From: Mesorhizobium carmichaelinearum
Lineage (GTDB): Bacteria > Pseudomonadota > Alphaproteobacteria > Rhizobiales > Rhizobiaceae
Reading direction: 5' to 3'
DNA: 64,000 bases
Assembly (NCBI RefSeq): GCF_900199455.1
Contig: NZ_FZQR01000012.1
Span: 1 to 64,000, forward strand
Shown here: piece by piece, positions 43,991 to 51,847 of the stretch
Layout of the letters: every line of letters begins with the position of its first letter
Numbering within the stretch: the first letter of the stretch is position 1
Program-made: the position numbers and the translations under genes
Notes under the pieces: generated by a model
Databases searched by the model: none
The model's input: only the letters and a program-made list of their open reading frames with translations
Told to the model about the DNA's origin: nothing

Positions 43991-45780
43991 TACCGGCGCG
44001 AATTGCTCGGCTTCCCGTAGACCGGCGTTGCGATGCCCTCCATCCGCGCCTTGATCTGCAGCGCCACATATTTGGAGTAAAAACGCGACAGTGCCAGATT
44101 GCCGCCGTGGAACCACAGCGCTTCCTGCGCCGTCGGCCTCCACATGTTGCGCAGCTCGCCTTGCCACGGGCCGGGATCGCCCTTGACGCCCGAACCGAGA
44201 CCCCAGCAGGGACCGACCTTGTCGGCGACCTCGCGCGAAACAAGTGCCGCGACATTCTCGTTCATCGACTGGTAGCCGGTGCAGGCGATAATGGCGTCGG
44301 CCTCGAGCTCGCTGCCGTCCTCGAACAGGATGCCTTTTTCCGTCAGCGACTTGATGGCGACGCCGCTGCGGATGCCGATCTTGCCGTCAATGATCAGGTC
44401 CGAGGCGCCGACGTCGATGTAGTAGCCGGAGCCGGTGCGATAGGCCTTCATCAGCAGGCCGGTCTCGTCGTCGCCGAAATCGATGGCGAAGCCGGAGGCT
44501 CGCAAGCGGTCATAGAAGGCCGCGTCGCGCGCCTTGATTACCTCATAGAGCGCGCGCTGGCCCTTGGGAACCAGCGCGAAGGGCGTCGAGGCGACGATCA
44601 TGTCGGCCTTCTCGGTGGTGATGCCGCGCGCCAGCGCGCTTTCCGAGAAGATCTCGAAGCCGACTTCCATCAGCGTGTCCGATTTGACCACGGTGGTCGG
44701 CGAGCGCTGGATCATGGTGACGTCGGCGCCACTTTCCCAGAGATCGACGCAGACGTCATGGCCGGAACTCGCCGCGCCGATGACGGCAACCTTTTTGCCA
44801 CGGAATTTGTCGCCGCTGGCATATTGGCTGGAATGCAGCAGCTCGCCCTTGAACGCACCGGCGCCGGCCAGGTCGATCTTTCGCGGCGGGCCATAGGCGC
44901 CGGTGGCGAAGACGACGTGTTTCGGCTTCAGCGTGATCTGCCGGCCGACACGGTCGAGCACCACGGTCCATTCCTTCTGCGCCTCGTCATAGGAGGCGCT
45001 GAGGCATTTGGTGGCGACCCAGTAATTGAGCTCCATGACGCGCGTGTACATTTCCAGCCAGTCGCCCATCTTGTCCTTGGGCGTGAACACAGGCCAGTTT
45101 TCCGGGAACGGAATGTAGGGCAGATGGTCGTACCAGACCGGGTCGTGCAGCACGAGCGTACGGTAGCGGTTGCGCCAGGAATCGCCGGGCCGCGCATTCT
45201 TCTCGATGACGATGGCCGGCACGCCAAGCTGCCGCAGCCGCGCGCCGAGCATGATGCCGCCCTGGCCGCCGCCGATGACCAGGCAATAGGGCTGCTCGGT
45301 GGCACCGAGCTCGCGCGTCTCGCGTGCCCGCGCCTCCGACCAGGTCTCGCGTTCGGGGTCGGCCTTGTGGCGCACGCCAAGCGGTCGTTCCGCGCCCTTG
45401 CGCTCCTCGAATCCCTTGAGGTCGGTCATCGCCGTGAACAGAGTGCGGCAACGGCCGTCGCGCAGGCGCATAATGCCTTGGCCTGATGCCGCCGCGGTCT
45501 CGAAGGTGAACCAGGCTTCGATCATGCCTTCGTCCGAGGTCGCCTCGCCAGTGAGTTGCCATGCGGTGGGTTTTGTCGTCGCCAGCGTTGCCTTGAGCAT
45601 GTCGGCGATGGCCTCACGGCCTTCCATCGTCGTGACGTTCCAGGTGAAGGTCAGCAGATCGCGCCAGTAGCAATCGTCGACGAACAGGTTGGCCGCAGCG
45701 AGCGCATCGCCGGTCGCGAGCGCCTGCGCCAGGGAGTCGAGCCACGCGGTTGCCTGTTTTGTCGGTGCTATTTCGAGCAT
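43990..45780 (-). CDS. NAD(P)/FAD-dependent monooxygenase with N-terminal NTF2-like domain
   Basis: This 596-residue protein has an NTF2-like domain at residues about 8-130 (WLDSLAQALATGDALAAANLF). A flavin monooxygenase of the YUCCA/FMO type follows, with FAD-binding VIGGGQGGIMLGARL, NADPH-binding VIGAASSGHDVCVDL and the ATG-type IACTGYQSMNENVA. It probably oxidises an N- or C-containing small substrate; the NTF2 domain may bind it or mediate assembly. Start at 45780 (MLEIAPTKQATAWL) is chosen; the upstream extension is repeat-derived. Confidence 0.87.
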   Translation of the reverse strand: MLEIAPTKQATAWLDSLAQALATGDALAAANLFVDDCYWRDLLTFTWNVTTMEGREAIADMLKATLATTKPTAWQLTGEATSDEGMIEAWFTFETAAASGQGIMRLRDGRCRTLFTAMTDLKGFEERKGAERPLGVRHKADPERETWSEARARETRELGATEQPYCLVIGGGQGGIMLGARLRQLGVPAIVIEKNARPGDSWRNRYRTLVLHDPVWYDHLPYIPFPENWPVFTPKDKMGDWLEMYTRVMELNYWVATKCLSASYDEAQKEWTVVLDRVGRQITLKPKHVVFATGAYGPPRKIDLAGAGAFKGELLHSSQYASGDKFRGKKVAVIGAASSGHDVCVDLWESGADVTMIQRSPTTVVKSDTLMEVGFEIFSESALARGITTEKADMIVASTPFALVPKGQRALYEVIKARDAAFYDRLRASGFAIDFGDDETGLLMKAYRTGSGYYIDVGASDLIIDGKIGIRSGVAIKSLTEKGILFEDGSELEADAIIACTGYQSMNENVAALVSREVADKVGPCWGLGSGVKGDPGPWQGELRNMWRPTAQEALWFHGGNLALSRFYSKYVALQIKARMEGIATPVYGKPSNSRR

Positions 45781-45837
45781 TCTTTTCCCTCTTGCTGCGT
45801 GCGCCCAATCTAAATTGGGATGGTAATTGTCGAACCC

Positions 45838-45952
45838 GGCGCTGCCCCTCATCCGCCTGCCGGCGTTCGTCGGACGAAAAGCCAAGCAGTTGGCTTTTCG
45901 TCCGCTACGCGGACCATTTCTCACCTCCCCGTGAACGGGGAGAAGGGAGCTA
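45838..45952. repeat. Type B paired repeat, divergent spacer (B3)
   Basis: The outer ends are GCGCTGCCCCTCATCCGCCTGCCGGC and CTCCCCGTGAACGGGGAGAAGGG. The middle carries a GTCGGACGAAAAGCCAA...TTGGCTTTTCGTCCG perfect stem not seen in the other B copies. It lies between divergently opposed ends of the monooxygenase start and the RpiR stop. Confidence 0.65.
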
Positions 45953-46891
45953 ATCCCCGAGCGGCTCCATCTCCTTGCCGGTGCGGTGGATCTGGGCGTT
46001 GTACTTGATGCGGCGGACCGTCTCGCGCGCCGAGCCGTCGAGCTTGTAGGCGGAGGCCACGGCCAGAAGGTCGATCATCATCAGGAACGCATAGCGCGAG
46101 GCCGTCGGCTTGAGCGTGTCGGGATATTCCGGCACCGCCACCGTCAGCCTGACGTCGCAGGCCCGCGCGAGATCGGTGTCGGGTGCGGTCACGGCGATGG
46201 CGTTGGCGCGATAATGCTTGGCAAGTTCGACGGCCTCGATCACCTCGCGCGTGCGCCCGGTCGCCGAAATGGCGATCACCAGGTCGCCGGGCTTCAAGGT
46301 CGAGGCAGTCATGCGCATCAGATAGGGATCGCACTGGGCGCTGACCGTGATGCCGTAGCGAAACAGCCGGTATTGCGTTTCCTGCGCCAGCGCCGAGGAA
46401 CTGCCGCCGAGGCCGAAGACGGTGACCTGGCGGGCCTTGGCGATCAGTTCGGCGGCCTTCTGCAGCTCACCCGGGTCGAGCTGCCGCTCGGCCTCCTGCA
46501 GCGCGCGCCTCGCCTCGCCGAACACGGCGTTCCAGAACGGCATGCCATTGTCGTTGCTGATGGCCGGCGACTTGGCCAGATAGAGCGCGCCGACGACGAG
46601 GCTCTGCGCCAGCTTCAGCTTGAAATCGCGCACGCCTTCGCAGCCGATGGCACGGCAGAAGCGGGTCACAGTCGGCTCGCTGACCCCCGCGCGTTCGGCA
46701 ATCGCCGCATTGGAGGCGTCGACGGCGTATTTGACGTCATCGAGCACGACATCGGCGACGCGGCGCTCCGCCGGGCTCAACTCTGCGTAGGAATCCTTGA
46801 CCAGCGAGATGATGTCGGGGATGCGCCTGAGGTCGCGTCCCTCCGCCTCGTGACTTGCAACAGGCTCGTGCTGGTTGTCAGCTTCGGTCAT
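45950..46891 (-). CDS. RpiR/MurR family transcriptional regulator (HTH + SIS)
   Basis: This 313-residue protein (if started at MTEADNQHEP) has an N-terminal HTH_6 (LSPAERRVADVVL, IAERAGVSEPTVTRFCRAIGC). A C-terminal SIS sugar-phosphate-binding domain carries VFGLGGSSSALAQETQYRLF and AISATGRTREVIEAV. Starts 42 bases and more upstream are possible and would add a basic tail. It diverges from the ABC/amidase gene and probably represses or activates it. Confidence 0.85.
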   Translation of the reverse strand: MTEADNQHEPVASHEAEGRDLRRIPDIISLVKDSYAELSPAERRVADVVLDDVKYAVDASNAAIAERAGVSEPTVTRFCRAIGCEGVRDFKLKLAQSLVVGALYLAKSPAISNDNGMPFWNAVFGEARRALQEAERQLDPGELQKAAELIAKARQVTVFGLGGSSSALAQETQYRLFRYGITVSAQCDPYLMRMTASTLKPGDLVIAISATGRTREVIEAVELAKHYRANAIAVTAPDTDLARACDVRLTVAVPEYPDTLKPTASRYAFLMMIDLLAVASAYKLDGSARETVRRIKYNAQIHRTGKEMEPLGD

Positions 46892-47200
46892 GAAGTCGGT
46901 CTTCCCTGCCTTTTCGACCTGACCTCTTATCATGTTTGCACGCTGTCGTTCCATGCGCCCGGCCACGCTGCACCGTTGCGTGCCCGGGGATAGGCTCACG
47001 TTTCCTTTTCGGAGTATGTAGGAAAGCAACAGGCATTTCAAGGTCGATATAACCATGTGAAAACAGTGCATTAAGCGAAGGTCGGAATTTTCATGATACG
47101 GTTACCACCGCAGGTGCTTGACAGCAAAGTAGGATAGTTACAGACCGATTTTTGGCAGTCTGATGACCGACTGGATCATCACGCAATCTCCGAGGGGCGG
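46892..47200. other. 309-bp divergent gap, possible RpiR control region
   Basis: Nothing coding was found. A spaced inverted pair TGAAAA (47058-47063) and TTTTCA (47088-47093) could be an RpiR operator. TTGACA at 47118 is a possible -35 without a good -10 at correct spacing. Both are tentative. Confidence 0.3.
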
Positions 47201-49045
47201 ATGAACGCGGGCGAGATAACAACGCCGAAGCTTGGCGTGCAGGCAGCGACCAAGATCTATCACACGGCGTCAGGTGACCTGCTGGCGCTGGACCGCTGCA
47301 GCCTCGATGTGAGAGCCAATGAAATCGTCTCGATCGTCGGCCCGTCCGGTTGCGGCAAGACCACGCTTTTGTGGTCGATGTCAGGGCTGCACAGCCTGAC
47401 CAGCGGTGAAATCCGGCTCGACGGTCTCAAGATCACCGGCCCGCACCCCGATATCGGCATCGTCTTCCAGGAAGCCAACCTCCTGCCGTGGCGCAATCTC
47501 GACGCCAACATCCGTTTTCCCTTCGAGATCAAGGGCGAGAAACCGGATCGTGCCTGGATCGCGCATCTCTTGAACCGCGTCGGCCTTGACGGTTTCGGCG
47601 GCAAGTTCCCGCGCGAGTTGTCGGGCGGCATGCAGCAGCGCGCGGCGATCGTGCGGGCGCTGGCGCTGAAACCGTCGGTGCTGTTGATGGACGAGCCGTT
47701 CGGCGCACTCGACTCCTTTACGCGAGAGGAGATGAACCGGCTGGTCGAGGAGATCTGGCTCGACACCAAGACCACCATCGTCTTCATCACCCACAGCATC
47801 AAGGAAGCGATCTTTCTCTCGGACGTACCATTCCTGCTCAAGGAACTGGCCCCGTCCTGGACCGGTGCGCCGAACACCAATTCCTGCTTCTACCTGAAAG
47901 ACGTTGTCGCCGATTTCGACACCGAAGTCGTTCGCCGCATGAAGGCGGCGGGGCTGGTGCTGGTCGGCAAGTCGAACGCGCCCGAAAATGGCTGGTCGAT
48001 CACGACCGAGCCGAAACTCTACGGCGCGACGAAGAACCCGTGGAAGGACGGCATCACGCCTGGCGGCTCGAGCGGTGGTGCGGCGGCTGCCATCGCTTCG
48101 CGCATGGTGCCGATCGCCGAAGCCAGCGACGGCGCCGGCTCGATCCGCATTCCGGCCTCCTGCTGCGGCATAGTCGGCCTGAAACCGTCGCGCGGCCGCG
48201 TCAGCCTCGCGCCGTTCGGCGACTATTGGTATGGCGGCGCCTATTTTCTCTGCTGCTCGCGAACGGTGCGCGACACCGCGGCCTATCTCGATGCGGTGGC
48301 GGGCGCGCTGCCGGGCGATCCTTATACGCCGCCGGTGCCCGATGCCTCCTGGCTCAGCCTGTCGGCGCGCGCCCCGAAGACGCTGCGCATCGGCTTCACA
48401 GTCACGCCGCCCAACGGCACGGCCATTGATCCGGAGGTGAAGGCGGCGGTGCTGGCCACCGTCGCGACGCTCGAGCGGCTGGGCCACCATGTCGAGGAGC
48501 ACGACATGCCGCTTGAGGCCAATGGCGTCTGGGCGACCTACACCAACATGACCTGCGTGCAGACGGCGGCGACGTTCGACTATCTGGAAACCGTGATCGG
48601 CCGGCCGGTGACGCCAGCCGACGTCGAGGCGGTGACCTGGGCGATCATTGCGCGCGGCCGTTCGACCAGCGGCGTCAGGCACATTTCCGATGTCGAGCAA
48701 CTCAGGCAGATCGGCCGCGACATTGTCGGCGATCTCAACGCCTACGACCTCTTCATCACGCCGACGCTGACCCAGCTGCCGCGTCCATTCGGCTATTACG
48801 ACATGTCGGAGACGGACATCGATCGCTACAACGCCAAATGGACGGACGCGGTTTTCGCCTTCCCCTTCAACATCTCCGGCCAGCCGGCGATCTCGCTGCC
48901 GCTCGGCTGGTCGGAAGACGGCGTGCCGATCGGCGTGCAACTGGTCGGCCGCTATGGCGACGAGGCGGCGGTGCTGGCGGCATCGGCGCAGCTGGAGCAG
49001 GAGATGCCGTGGCGGGATCGGCGGCCGGCTGTCAGCGGTAGTTAG
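47201..49045 (+). CDS. ABC-transporter ATPase / amidase in-frame chimera
   Basis: Residues 1-208 match a nitrate/taurine-type (SsuB-like) ABC ATPase: Walker A 47-54 GPSGCGKT, signature at L140 LSGGMQQRAA, Walker B D164 LLMDEPFGALDS, H-loop H198 ITHSIKEA. From about residue 209 the protein becomes an amidase-signature enzyme: K214 in VPFLLKEL, cis-Ser S290 in GGSSGG, nucleophile S314 in GAGSIRIPA, spacing matching known amidases. Missing are the ATPase C-terminus and the amidase N-terminal helices. The join lies near 47822-47828, in frame. It looks like a deletion that removed permease and binding-protein genes in between, rather than a designed fusion; assembly error cannot be excluded. Confidence 0.85.
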   Translation: MNAGEITTPKLGVQAATKIYHTASGDLLALDRCSLDVRANEIVSIVGPSGCGKTTLLWSMSGLHSLTSGEIRLDGLKITGPHPDIGIVFQEANLLPWRNLDANIRFPFEIKGEKPDRAWIAHLLNRVGLDGFGGKFPRELSGGMQQRAAIVRALALKPSVLLMDEPFGALDSFTREEMNRLVEEIWLDTKTTIVFITHSIKEAIFLSDVPFLLKELAPSWTGAPNTNSCFYLKDVVADFDTEVVRRMKAAGLVLVGKSNAPENGWSITTEPKLYGATKNPWKDGITPGGSSGGAAAAIASRMVPIAEASDGAGSIRIPASCCGIVGLKPSRGRVSLAPFGDYWYGGAYFLCCSRTVRDTAAYLDAVAGALPGDPYTPPVPDASWLSLSARAPKTLRIGFTVTPPNGTAIDPEVKAAVLATVATLERLGHHVEEHDMPLEANGVWATYTNMTCVQTAATFDYLETVIGRPVTPADVEAVTWAIIARGRSTSGVRHISDVEQLRQIGRDIVGDLNAYDLFITPTLTQLPRPFGYYDMSETDIDRYNAKWTDAVFAFPFNISGQPAISLPLGWSEDGVPIGVQLVGRYGDEAAVLAASAQLEQEMPWRDRRPAVSGS

Positions 49046-49086
49046 CCGGCAAGGGCGGAGCGGTGAATACCAAGCATCGGCGGTCG

Positions 49087-49264
49087 CGCTCTACGGCGCC
49101 CCCCTCTGGCCTGCCGGCCATCTCCCCCACGGGTGGGGAGATTGGCAATTTCGGCGTCGGCGCCTGGCCTTGCTACGTTGAACATTGGCGAAGGCGGTCA
49201 CGACAGTCGATCTCCCCCCTCGTGGGGGAGATGCCCGGCAGGGCAGAGGGGGGCGCCGTAGAGT
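49087..49264. repeat. Type A paired inverted repeat (A8)
   Basis: The outer ends are CTACGGCGCCCCCCTCTGG and CAGAGGGGGGCGCCGTAG, a perfect inverted extension of the usual arm. The mini-hairpins point inward. It fills the gap between the convergent ABC/amidase gene and M24 gene. Confidence 0.85.
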
Positions 49265-49270
49265 GCTACT

Positions 49271-50515
49271 TTACCCAACCATCTCCAGCCGCCTCGGCAG
49301 CCGGTTCATCGGCCTCGGCCCATCCGCCGTGATCAGGAACTGGTCTTCCAGATTGAAGCTGGCGAGGCCGTCTATATAGAGCGGGATTTCGAAGGCCAGC
49401 ACCATGCCGGCTTCGATGGCGACTCCGCTGTCGGCCGCGATGAACGGCCATTGTTCGGAAAAGACCGACTGCCCGACGCTATGGCCGAAATGGCCGCGGC
49501 GGTAGGAGGGCAGGCCTTGCCGCGCCAGGCTCTCGGTGGTGACGCTGTGGACATGAGCGAGCGTGTTTCCCGGGATCAGCGCCGCCAGCCCGTCCTCGAA
49601 GGCGCGCTCGGCGATCGCGTGCAGCTCCGCCTGGTCGGCGGATGGCGGTCCGAAGGTGAAATTGCGCGACATGTCGGAGGCATAGAAACCGACAGTGCAG
49701 ACCATGTCGCATTTCAAGGGATCGCCGGCCACGGCCCTGGCATCGGCGCCCTTGGCCCGGGCGCCCAGCGTTACATATTCGGCTGTGACGACCGGATGCG
49801 ACAGCCCAGCGGCCGCGTCGCCGACGCCTTTGCGGTAGAGCGCGATGAGGTCGGCCTGGCGCATGCCGGCCATCGCATCCACCTGCAGCCGCTCGAGCCC
49901 GGCTTCCGAGAGAAAGATGCCTTGCTGCAGGAGGTCGATCTCGCGCTCCGATTTGATAGCCCGCAGCCTGTCCAGCACCGGTGAGCCGTCGACCATCGGG
50001 CAATCCGGCAGCAGCGCCTGGATAGAAGCGAAATCGGCGGCTGGAACAAAGTCGAGGTCGATACCGAGTGTTGCCCGCGCCAGTCCGAAGTCGTCCAGCA
50101 GAAGCTGCAGCTGGCGCACCGAGCCGGCGAGGTCGAAGGTGGCGGGACGGGAGAAATCCGGCGCGCGGCCGAGCGAGGCCAGGCCGGCCTCGATCCGCTC
50201 GGCCAGGGGGAGCCCATGCGTGGCAGTCTCTACCGGCACCGATTCGATCCAGATCGGGTGCGAGCGCACGATTGCTTCGGGCGCGGCGAGCCGCAGCTGC
50301 GCCGCGTTGAAGTCGGCGGCGACGACACCGATCGGCAGGTCTGGTTTGGCCGGGATGACGACGAAGCCGCCGCCGGCGCGCCGGAACAGCCCCGCCGGGC
50401 CGATCCAGGCGCCGGTCGCATAGTGGAAGGCCTCGGGCGCCGAGAGCACCAACGCCGCGATGCCGGCCTGTTCCATCAATTGCGCGGCGCGCTGGCGGTC
50501 GACAAAGCCTGTCAT
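49271..50515 (-). CDS. M24 family Xaa-Pro peptidase-like protein
   Basis: This 414-residue protein has a creatinase N-domain and a pita-bread C-domain. Metal ligands appear as D and D in KCDMVCTVGFYASDMSRN, H in RGHFGHSVGQS, and E and E in MVLAFEIPLY and FNLEDQFLI. Start at 50515 (MTGFVDRQRAAQLM) gives family length; upstream extension is unsupported. Together with amidase, amidohydrolase and RidA it may belong to a degradation pathway of a peptide-like or N-acyl compound. Confidence 0.85.
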   Translation of the reverse strand: MTGFVDRQRAAQLMEQAGIAALVLSAPEAFHYATGAWIGPAGLFRRAGGGFVVIPAKPDLPIGVVAADFNAAQLRLAAPEAIVRSHPIWIESVPVETATHGLPLAERIEAGLASLGRAPDFSRPATFDLAGSVRQLQLLLDDFGLARATLGIDLDFVPAADFASIQALLPDCPMVDGSPVLDRLRAIKSEREIDLLQQGIFLSEAGLERLQVDAMAGMRQADLIALYRKGVGDAAAGLSHPVVTAEYVTLGARAKGADARAVAGDPLKCDMVCTVGFYASDMSRNFTFGPPSADQAELHAIAERAFEDGLAALIPGNTLAHVHSVTTESLARQGLPSYRRGHFGHSVGQSVFSEQWPFIAADSGVAIEAGMVLAFEIPLYIDGLASFNLEDQFLITADGPRPMNRLPRRLEMVG

Positions 50516-50680
50516 CTGTTTCTCCGGATGGCCGAAGCGACAACGGAGCATTGCGGGCGTGGACAATCAAGGGCCGAATGGGAGATCCGGCGGCCGACAG
50601 ATCGCGCATTAGCTGGTGCTGCAGGCGACTGCAACGAAGACCCCGTGGGACTTGATACACCCCATCTCTTTCCAGGCGTT

Positions 50681-50865
50681 GGCGCCGCCCCTCACCTGCC
50701 TGCCGGCATCCTCTCCCCGTATAGTGACGACGGGGAGAGGGAAGCTGTTATCAACGGTTTCGCCAACCACAAGCGTCGCAAGAAAGAACGGCGAGGTCGC
50801 GGCAGCTATTTTCTCCCCGTCACTATACGGGGAGAAATGCCCGGCAGGGCAATGAGGGGCGGCGC
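50681..50865. repeat. Type B paired inverted repeat (B4)
   Basis: The arms GGCGCCGCCCCTCACCTGCC...CTCCCCGTATAGTG and CACTATACGGGGAG...GGCAATGAGGGGCGGCG face each other across about 75 bp. It lies in the 436-bp gap 50516-50951 between the M24 start and the IalB stop; no other feature was seen there. Confidence 0.85.
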
Positions 50866-50951
50866 GAGCTTCGGCAATCGGCCGCCTCTGCCACTGGTTA
50901 GGATTGTCGGATGCCCTACGACTGTCGCAAGACAGCGAACGGCAATACCCG

Positions 50952-51533
50952 CTACTTGATCGATTCCAGCTTGGCCACCGCGGCGCCGAAGCCTTTGAGG
51001 GAAACCGGGATGGTCACCGGCTTGCGCGTCACCGATTCCATGCCGATGTTCATCGTCGTCCCCGACTTCATCGCCTTGGCCAGTTCCGGCGCCACCGGCA
51101 CTGCGGCATAGGCGCCGTTCTGGTCGCTGGTCTGGATGGCGACGGTGACTTTCTTGCCGCTGTCGACCTGATAGCTGACGCCCGACGGCAGAAACAGACC
51201 ATGCGGCAAAGCGAGCAGCATGGCCAGGCTGCCATTGGCGCTGTCGCGGCGCACGGTCACCGTCAGCACACGCTGGCCTGTCTTGGCTTCGGTAAGGTTC
51301 TGCGAGACCTGGCACTGAAGCTCACCGGCCGCCGAGTCGCTGGAGCAGTTCACGGCCCATGCATTGGCGTCGGCCGGCTTTGGGCCGGCGTCCTTGGATT
51401 GAGACTGTTTGGATTGGGCCTCTTTGGCGGTGTCCTCGGCAAGCGCCGGGCCAAGAGAAGCCGCCAGCAGCCACAGAGCAGCCGATGCCGCGACCACGCG
51501 GAGTAGATTAGTCTTCGCTAAAGTAATTGCCAT
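50952..51533 (-). CDS. Invasion associated locus B (IalB) family exported protein
   Basis: This protein of about 193 residues has a signal peptide (LLRVVAASAALWLLAASLGPALA) and a charged linker (KEAQSKQSQSKDAGPKPADA). The IalB domain carries WAVNCSSDSAAGELQCQVSQ, two Cys, and LPHGLFLPSGVSYQVDSGK. IalB proteins are periplasmic or surface-associated and linked to host interaction in Bartonella; the role here is unknown. Start 51533 (MAITLAKT) sits 9 nt after GGGGA; a start nine bases upstream (MKNMAITL) is equally possible. Confidence 0.82.
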   Translation of the reverse strand: MAITLAKTNLLRVVAASAALWLLAASLGPALAEDTAKEAQSKQSQSKDAGPKPADANAWAVNCSSDSAAGELQCQVSQNLTEAKTGQRVLTVTVRRDSANGSLAMLLALPHGLFLPSGVSYQVDSGKKVTVAIQTSDQNGAYAAVPVAPELAKAMKSGTTMNIGMESVTRKPVTIPVSLKGFGAAVAKLESIK

Positions 51534-51752
51534 GTTCTTCATTCCCCACAGTTTTCCTTGCCCCGGCAGGTATTCTCCTGGAAAAGGCTTGATACAACAA
51601 GCGCGGCTGCTCCGAAAGCCGAGTCCCCGCAAAGCAAGCCGGCAAATCTACTGTGGCAATATGGCCACAGGACAGAACTTTGAGGTCCGACAACAACACT
51701 CACAACGTTCCGGGCTCGCTATACAATACAATTCGCGTAAGAATTAACACGC

Positions 51753-51808
51753 GGGACGTGTAGTCCCAGAAGGACTCGCCAGGGATGGGAACTACCGAGA
51801 AGTCTCGG
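51753..51808 (+). promoter_or_regulatory. Two hairpins in the presumed 5' leader of the giant adhesin gene
   Basis: GGGAC-GTGTA-GTCCC (51753-51767) and CCGAGA-AG-TCTCGG (51795-51808) are perfect short palindromes just upstream of a strong GGGGAGGG Shine-Dalgarno (51833-51840). A further AATTC/GAATT pair lies at 51730-51745. They may structure the leader RNA or bind a regulator. The 314-bp gap 51534-51847 holds nothing else coding. Confidence 0.4.
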
Positions 51809-51847
51809 CAAGTTGGTGGGATGGTGGCGCGTGGGGAGGGTTTCCAC

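Noticed and set aside
47118..47146. TTGACA-based promoter for the ABC/amidase gene
   Set aside because: No acceptable -10 element lies at 16-18 bp, so it is not reported as a promoter.
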